A stretch of DNA of 64,000 nt from Candidatus Nitrosacidococcus sp. I8 (GTDB lineage: Bacteria; Pseudomonadota; Gammaproteobacteria; Nitrosococcales; Nitrosococcaceae), in assembly GCF_945836005.1 (NCBI RefSeq), contig NZ_OX241534.1, forward strand, positions 186,001 to 250,000. The letters are read 5' to 3'. The position numbers were made by a program, and so were the translations under genes. The notes beneath the pieces are model-generated. The model was not told the DNA's origin. It saw only the letters and a list, made by a program, of their open reading frames with translations, and made no database searches. Shown here in pieces: positions 60,122 to 64,000 of the stretch (position 1 is its first letter; each line of letters opens with the position of its first letter).

Positions 60122-61377
60122 GATAGTGTTGCCTTATAAATTACCTCACCTGCTACTAAGGTATGGGTGACGATTCCTTGGAATTTCCAGCCACCAAATG
60201 GGGTATTTTTCCCATAGCTCACCATTTCTGCTGGATTAAGCACCCATTGATAGTCTGGATCAAAGATGCACACATTAGCTAGTTGACCACAAGCTAAATG
60301 ACCAGTATCAATGCCAAGGATTTGTGCTGGGCGATAAGTTAAGTAGGCAATTACTTCATTTAATGTGAGAATATCTTCCTGCACTAGCCTAAGACACAGG
60401 GGAAGCAGAGTTTCTAGTCCAGAGATACCTGGTTTAGTTCTCGCAAATGGACCAAGCTTTGCATCTATGCTGCAAGGCTGATGATCAGAGCAAATGCCAC
60501 TAAGTATACCTTCTTGCAATCCCTGTTGTAACCCATCCCGATCTAGCGGAGATCGTAAAGGTGGTATGGTGTGGCATTGGCTATCAAATTCACCTATATC
60601 GTGTTCCGTTAAATGAAGATGATAGGCAGTGACATCTGCTGTTACTGGTAATCCTTTTATTTGAGCTGCTTTAATCATCTGCACAGATTTTTTAGTTGAG
60701 AGATTGCAAAAATGAGCTTGAACGCCAGTTTGTTCAACAAGTTGTAAATCTCTAGCTAAAGCAATGGTTTCTGCAGTTTCGGGGATTCCTTTAAGACCTA
60801 ATCTTGCACTTATTACTCCTTCATGACAATAACCATCAATACCTAACCAAGCATCCCTAGGATATAAAAACACTTTTAATCCTAGAGTGGCTGCGTAGGA
60901 TAATGCATTATTTAATAGTTGAGTATTTTCGATAGGTACTAATCCATTAGTAACACCACCGTAGCCTAATTTACTGAGTCCAGCCATTTCTGTCAGTTGT
61001 AATCCCTTAAAGTCTTGGGTAAGAATTCCAAGAGGAACAATTTGAATTGGACTAAATTCCTGTAAAATTTGGGAAAAAAGGGTATTGCCTTGTTTAATAT
61101 CGGGTATACCACATACTGTAGTGACTCCCCCTTTAGCTGCTGCTAATATTTCCGTTTGAATCGCTTGTATTGGATATGTTCCCCATAGCTTTGCTCTTAG
61201 ATCTACAAAACTAGGGCATACAACTTTATCCTCAGCATTAATTGTCTGCTCAATTGGAAAATATTCAGGTGCAGCACCAATTGCCGCTATTTTGCCATTT
61301 GTAATGTAAACATCTTGGAGCGCATCTATCTGATTGAGAGGATCAATCAATCGCCCCCCTATAATTGCAATACCCAT
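60118..61377 (-). CDS. pyrX: Inactive dihydroorotase homologue (PyrX/PyrC')
   Basis: The 419-residue amidohydrolase-fold protein has the length of dihydroorotase but lacks its metal site. The N-terminal HxH motif is replaced in PSFVDLRAKLWGTY, and the usual TDHAPH is SDHQPC. Later family segments remain (FARTKPGISGLETLLPL, YRPAQILGI). In Pseudomonas the same kind of dead dihydroorotase (PyrC') is required to build the PyrB dodecamer, and the order pyrB-pyrX is the same here. So the likely job is structural, in the aspartate transcarbamoylase complex. An active pyrC should lie elsewhere in the genome. Confidence 0.88.
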   Translation of the reverse strand: MGIAIIGGRLIDPLNQIDALQDVYITNGKIAAIGAAPEYFPIEQTINAEDKVVCPSFVDLRAKLWGTYPIQAIQTEILAAAKGGVTTVCGIPDIKQGNTLFSQILQEFSPIQIVPLGILTQDFKGLQLTEMAGLSKLGYGGVTNGLVPIENTQLLNNALSYAATLGLKVFLYPRDAWLGIDGYCHEGVISARLGLKGIPETAETIALARDLQLVEQTGVQAHFCNLSTKKSVQMIKAAQIKGLPVTADVTAYHLHLTEHDIGEFDSQCHTIPPLRSPLDRDGLQQGLQEGILSGICSDHQPCSIDAKLGPFARTKPGISGLETLLPLCLRLVQEDILTLNEVIAYLTYRPAQILGIDTGHLACGQLANVCIFDPDYQWVLNPAEMVSYGKNTPFGGWKFQGIVTHTLVAGEVIYKATLS

Positions 61378-61396
61378 TTATTTATATTTTATGGTA

Positions 61397-62338
61397 CTAA
61401 CCTTGCGTCATCGCAATAATTGCCATTCGTATAGGAATGCCATGGCTTACTTGTTCTAGTATTACTGAGCGAGGTCCATCTGCAATCGTAGATTCAATTT
61501 CGACACCACGATTAATAGGACCTGGATGCATTACAATCGCATCTGGTTTTGCAACAGCAAGTTTTTCCTCTGTTAGTCCATAGAGTCGGAAATACTCTTG
61601 CAAACTTGGCAATAATGCACTTTGCATTCGTTCTTGTTGAAGACGTAGCATAATAACTACATCTACATCTCTTAAGCCTGACTCCATCTCATGAAAGATA
61701 TTAATCCCTAAAGCATCCATGCTCTGAGGTAAAAGAGTGCGTGGTCCAATTGCTCTAATTTCTCGGACTCCTAAAATTTTAAGTGCTTGAATTTCTGAGC
61801 GTGCTACCCGGGAATGAAGAAGATCTCCAACAATAGCTACTCTAAGATCAGAAAAAGTAGCTTTATGGCGGCGAATAGTAAGCATATCTAACATCGCTTG
61901 GGAAGGATGGGCATGACATCCATCTCCAGCATTAATAACATTTACATGCTGAGGTGCATGAGAAGCAAGAAAATGGGCAGATCCACTATCTGGGTGTCGT
62001 ACAATAAACATATTACAACGCATCGCATTAAGACTAGATAGGGTATCTAATAAGCTCTCTCCCTTCTGGGTAGATGAAGTACGAATATTAAAATTAATAA
62101 CGTCTGCAGATAAACATTTGGCTGCTATTTCAAATGTACTTAAAGTACGTGTACTATTTTCAAAAAACAGATTAACGATTGTTTTACCCTCGAGTAAGGG
62201 GATTTTACTATTGTTTTGTAATGTATTTAAAAAATGATCTGCAGTATCAAGAATTTGTAATAAAATATCTTTATTTAACCCTTGAATAGTTAAAAAATGG
62301 CGTAATTTCCCTCCACTACTTATCTGAATGCTATTCAT
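61397..62338 (-). CDS. pyrB: Aspartate carbamoyltransferase catalytic subunit
   Basis: The 313-residue enzyme joins carbamoyl phosphate and aspartate in pyrimidine synthesis. The phosphate-binding [15 protein letters not shown] matches the family's STRT loop, with leucine where relatives often have arginine. Other blocks are [55 protein letters not shown] and MHPGPINRG. It lies 19 bases upstream of pyrX, the Pseudomonas-type arrangement without PyrI. Confidence 0.96.
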   Translation of the reverse strand: MNSIQISSGGKLRHFLTIQGLNKDILLQILDTADHFLNTLQNNSKIPLLEGKTIVNLFFENSTRTLSTFEIAAKCLSADVINFNIRTSSTQKGESLLDTLSSLNAMRCNMFIVRHPDSGSAHFLASHAPQHVNVINAGDGCHAHPSQAMLDMLTIRRHKATFSDLRVAIVGDLLHSRVARSEIQALKILGVREIRAIGPRTLLPQSMDALGINIFHEMESGLRDVDVVIMLRLQQERMQSALLPSLQEYFRLYGLTEEKLAVAKPDAIVMHPGPINRGVEIESTIADGPRSVILEQVSHGIPIRMAIIAMTQG

Positions 62339-62405
62339 GGAATCTACAAGATAGCTATTAATTATTTCATTTTTAGATCTAAAGAAAATAGAGCAGTATA
62401 GAAAT

Positions 62406-62846
62406 TTATTGCTCTCTTAGCCAAGTTTGTAAAATACATTGTGCAGCCAACTGATCAATGCAATGATGCCCTTTTGGGCTAGATTTATAATTTACTTGCT
62501 CCCAAGCCTCAACCGTTGATAAACGCTCATCAATCCACTCTACCGTTAATCCATAACGACCTTGAAGACGATTTCCAAAATGAAAAGCTGCATGAGTAAG
62601 TGGCTGTTCAGATTGGTCCATATTAAGAGGTAGACCTACTACAAGTAAATCCGGGCTCCACTGTTCTATAAGTTGAGTGACTTGATCCCAATTGGGGGTA
62701 CCATTACGAGCCCTCAAGGTGGTGAGTGGATTTGCAGTATAAGTAATCTCCTGTCCTACAGCGACCCCGATATAACTCAAACCAAAATCGAAACCAAGTA
62801 CAACTCTGGGTCGAGTAACAGATTTAGGAGTTTTAATATAACTCAT
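62406..62846 (-). CDS. ruvX: Putative pre-16S rRNA nuclease / Holliday junction resolvase (YqgF)
   Basis: The 146-residue RNase H-fold protein has catalytic acids in [15 protein letters not shown] (Asp), WIDERLST (Glu) and [15 protein letters not shown] (Asp). [11 protein letters not shown] is a conserved strand. YqgF proteins process the 5' end of 16S rRNA. The Holliday-junction resolvase role is older and less certain. Its ATG overlaps the yqgE stop by 4 bases. Confidence 0.94.
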   Translation of the reverse strand: MSYIKTPKSVTRPRVVLGFDFGLSYIGVAVGQEITYTANPLTTLRARNGTPNWDQVTQLIEQWSPDLLVVGLPLNMDQSEQPLTHAAFHFGNRLQGRYGLTVEWIDERLSTVEAWEQVNYKSSPKGHHCIDQLAAQCILQTWLREQ

Positions 62847-63409
62847 GCATGCCCAATTTCTCCAGAGAGATTAGAAAAATTAACACCTATCAGCGCAGCA
62901 GCAGCTTCCCACCGTTGTTCATAGGGAATATCAAAAATAATTTGATTATCAGCCGGTACACTTAACCAAGAATTTTCTACTAATTCTTGCTCCAATTGAT
63001 GAGAGCTCCAACCTGCATACCCCAGTGCAATCAGTGCTTGCGATGGTCCTTTTCCTTGTGCAATTGCATCGACAATATCATAAGAGGTAGTTAATCCTAA
63101 AGTGTCACCGATTTTTAGCGTAGTTTCCCATTCGCCTACAGGATTATGCATAACAAACCCTTGGTTTTGCCCCATGGGTCCGCCCAAACATATGGGTGCC
63201 GTACCCTGTACTTTTTCGTGTTGTTCTTTTACTTTTATTTGTTGTAATAATTTATTTAAATCAATATTTAAAGGGCGATTAATTACGATGCCCATCGCGC
63301 CATTTTCATTGTGCTCACAAATCAGCGCGACTGTTCGAGAAAAATTAATATCCGTTAGGGTAGGCATAGCAATTAGGAAATGATTACAAAGGTAACCTTC
63401 TATTTTCAT
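62843..63409 (-). CDS. yqgE: UPF0301/AlgH family protein YqgE
   Basis: The 188-residue protein shows the UPF0301 pattern: LCNHFLIAMPTLTDINFSRTVALICEHNENGAMGIVINRPL at the N-terminus (in parts), CLGGPMGQNQGFVMH, then ALGYAGWSSHQLEQELVENSWL. Function is not established; AlgH of Pseudomonas is the best known member. tonB-yqgE-ruvX-pyrB is the conserved order around it. Confidence 0.94.
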   Translation of the reverse strand: MKIEGYLCNHFLIAMPTLTDINFSRTVALICEHNENGAMGIVINRPLNIDLNKLLQQIKVKEQHEKVQGTAPICLGGPMGQNQGFVMHNPVGEWETTLKIGDTLGLTTSYDIVDAIAQGKGPSQALIALGYAGWSSHQLEQELVENSWLSVPADNQIIFDIPYEQRWEAAAALIGVNFSNLSGEIGHA

Positions 63410-63430
63410 AATAACCTACCTATTTTAGGT

Positions 63431-64000
63431 TTAGTTAGAGCTAAAATATTTGGCACTTCCAAATGTCCATGTCCGAGTAATTGTAAGTATATCATAGCCT
63501 TCCAATAGAGATTTAGGTACTTTAGCAAAAGGGGCAGCTAAATGGACAATTTGAACCGCTGCTTTATCTAAAGCTTTATGTCCAGAGGATTTTCGTATGG
63601 TAATATTAGCTACTGTACCATTAGGGTTAAGATCTACAGAAAGGACGAGTTGGCCTGATAAACCTTGTCGTTTCGCTTCTTCTGGATAACTTAGCCTACC
63701 CACCCGCTCTACTTTTTTTCGCCAAGAATCTAAATAAGAGGTTGCAGCATATAGTTTTGTGCTTGAACTAATATACCGCCTGCGGAGTCCATCTGTGTGT
63801 TCTTCATCAATAATATGCTGATCTAAATGGGCAACTAGATTTTCAGTAGAGGTGACGTGATCTCTAATCGTGTTCGATTTAATTTCTACTTTAGAATTTT
63901 TTTCTTGAGAAGAACCAGATTTTATTGCTGAGTTTGGGAGGTGAGATACGTTTTTTTGAGAATGATTACGGGGTGTAGAGGGTTTAGGTAATATTTTTTG
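63431..64000 (-). CDS. tonB: TonB-family energy transducer, C-terminal part (5' end outside window)
   Basis: The reading frame is open to the right edge of the window (190 codons). It ends in a TonB C-terminal domain: GRLSYPEEAKRQGLSGQLVLSVDLNPNGTV (conserved Y-P-E-A-K and G), and later SSGHKALDKAAVQIVHLAAPF. Upstream residues LRRRYISSSTKLYAATSYLDSWRKKVERVG are the typical linker before the domain. A Pro/Ser/Lys-rich stretch would cross the periplasm. The membrane anchor is beyond the window. TonB proteins pass energy from ExbBD to outer-membrane receptors. The ATG-like start inside at 63703 is not the true start. Confidence 0.93.
   Translation of the reverse strand, partial: QKILPKPSTPRNHSQKNVSHLPNSAIKSGSSQEKNSKVEIKSNTIRDHVTSTENLVAHLDQHIIDEEHTDGLRRRYISSSTKLYAATSYLDSWRKKVERVGRLSYPEEAKRQGLSGQLVLSVDLNPNGTVANITIRKSSGHKALDKAAVQIVHLAAPFAKVPKSLLEGYDILTITRTWTFGSAKYFSSN

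Overview
The window is an AT-rich, densely packed chromosomal segment of a gammaproteobacterium. Its gene strings are typical of that class: pepP-ubiH-ubiI, zapB-zapA-6S RNA, carA-carB-greA-rlmE-ftsH-folP-glmM-tpiA-secG-tRNA-Leu(GAG)-nuoA..N, and yqgE-ruvX-pyrB-pyrX. The pgk-pyk-class II fba string is arranged as in autotrophs using the Calvin cycle. Together with the double-length UvrA and low GC, this suggests a Chromatiales/Nitrosococcus-like lineage, perhaps an acid-tolerant ammonia oxidiser. That placement is an inference from gene order, not a proven identity.

Layout. 1-3.3 kb: lower glycolysis/Calvin genes (partial pgk, pyk, fba). 3.3-5.0 kb: an intact zinc-ribbon RDD membrane protein followed by a decayed tandem paralogue and a small membrane protein. 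5.0-8.8 kb (minus): two ubiquinone hydroxylases and aminopeptidase P. 8.9-9.8 kb: zapB-like gene, zapA and 6S RNA. 9.8-11.6 kb (minus): aroE and hemB. 11.8-23.0 kb (plus): a long housekeeping series from carA to tRNA-Leu. 23.2-37.6 kb: the complete 14-gene respiratory complex I operon. 37.6-46.9 kb: rluD, a DUF255 thioredoxin-fold protein, a PfkB kinase, gcvPB without its partner, and a patch of accessory or decaying genes (amber-interrupted ygiD, DMT transporter, ExoD-like protein, acyltransferase remnant, PH-domain protein). 47.0-52.6 kb: an 1840-residue tandem-fused UvrA. 52.6-57.6 kb (minus): a HinfI/CcrM-like restriction-modification pair surrounded by three copies of a small secreted-repeat gene and a frameshifted DUF302 gene. 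57.7-59.2 kb: a secreted protein and a cupin. 59.2-64 kb (minus): pyrK-like gene, pyrX (pseudo-dihydroorotase), pyrB, ruvX, yqgE and the 3' part of tonB.

The core regions are ordinary and co-linear with relatives. The most informative accessory structure lies at 54.1-55.5 kb. There, a tandem duplication of about 0.65-0.7 kb copied the 3' end of the restriction endonuclease gene together with the 5' part of the adjacent secreted-repeat gene. It left a full endonuclease followed by a truncated secreted-repeat gene, then an endonuclease remnant followed by a full secreted-repeat gene. The window also holds several broken genes: RDD paralogue, ygiD, acyltransferase/SGNH and DUF302. This fits a genome undergoing reduction. 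I found no CRISPR array, transposase, prophage or rRNA operon.
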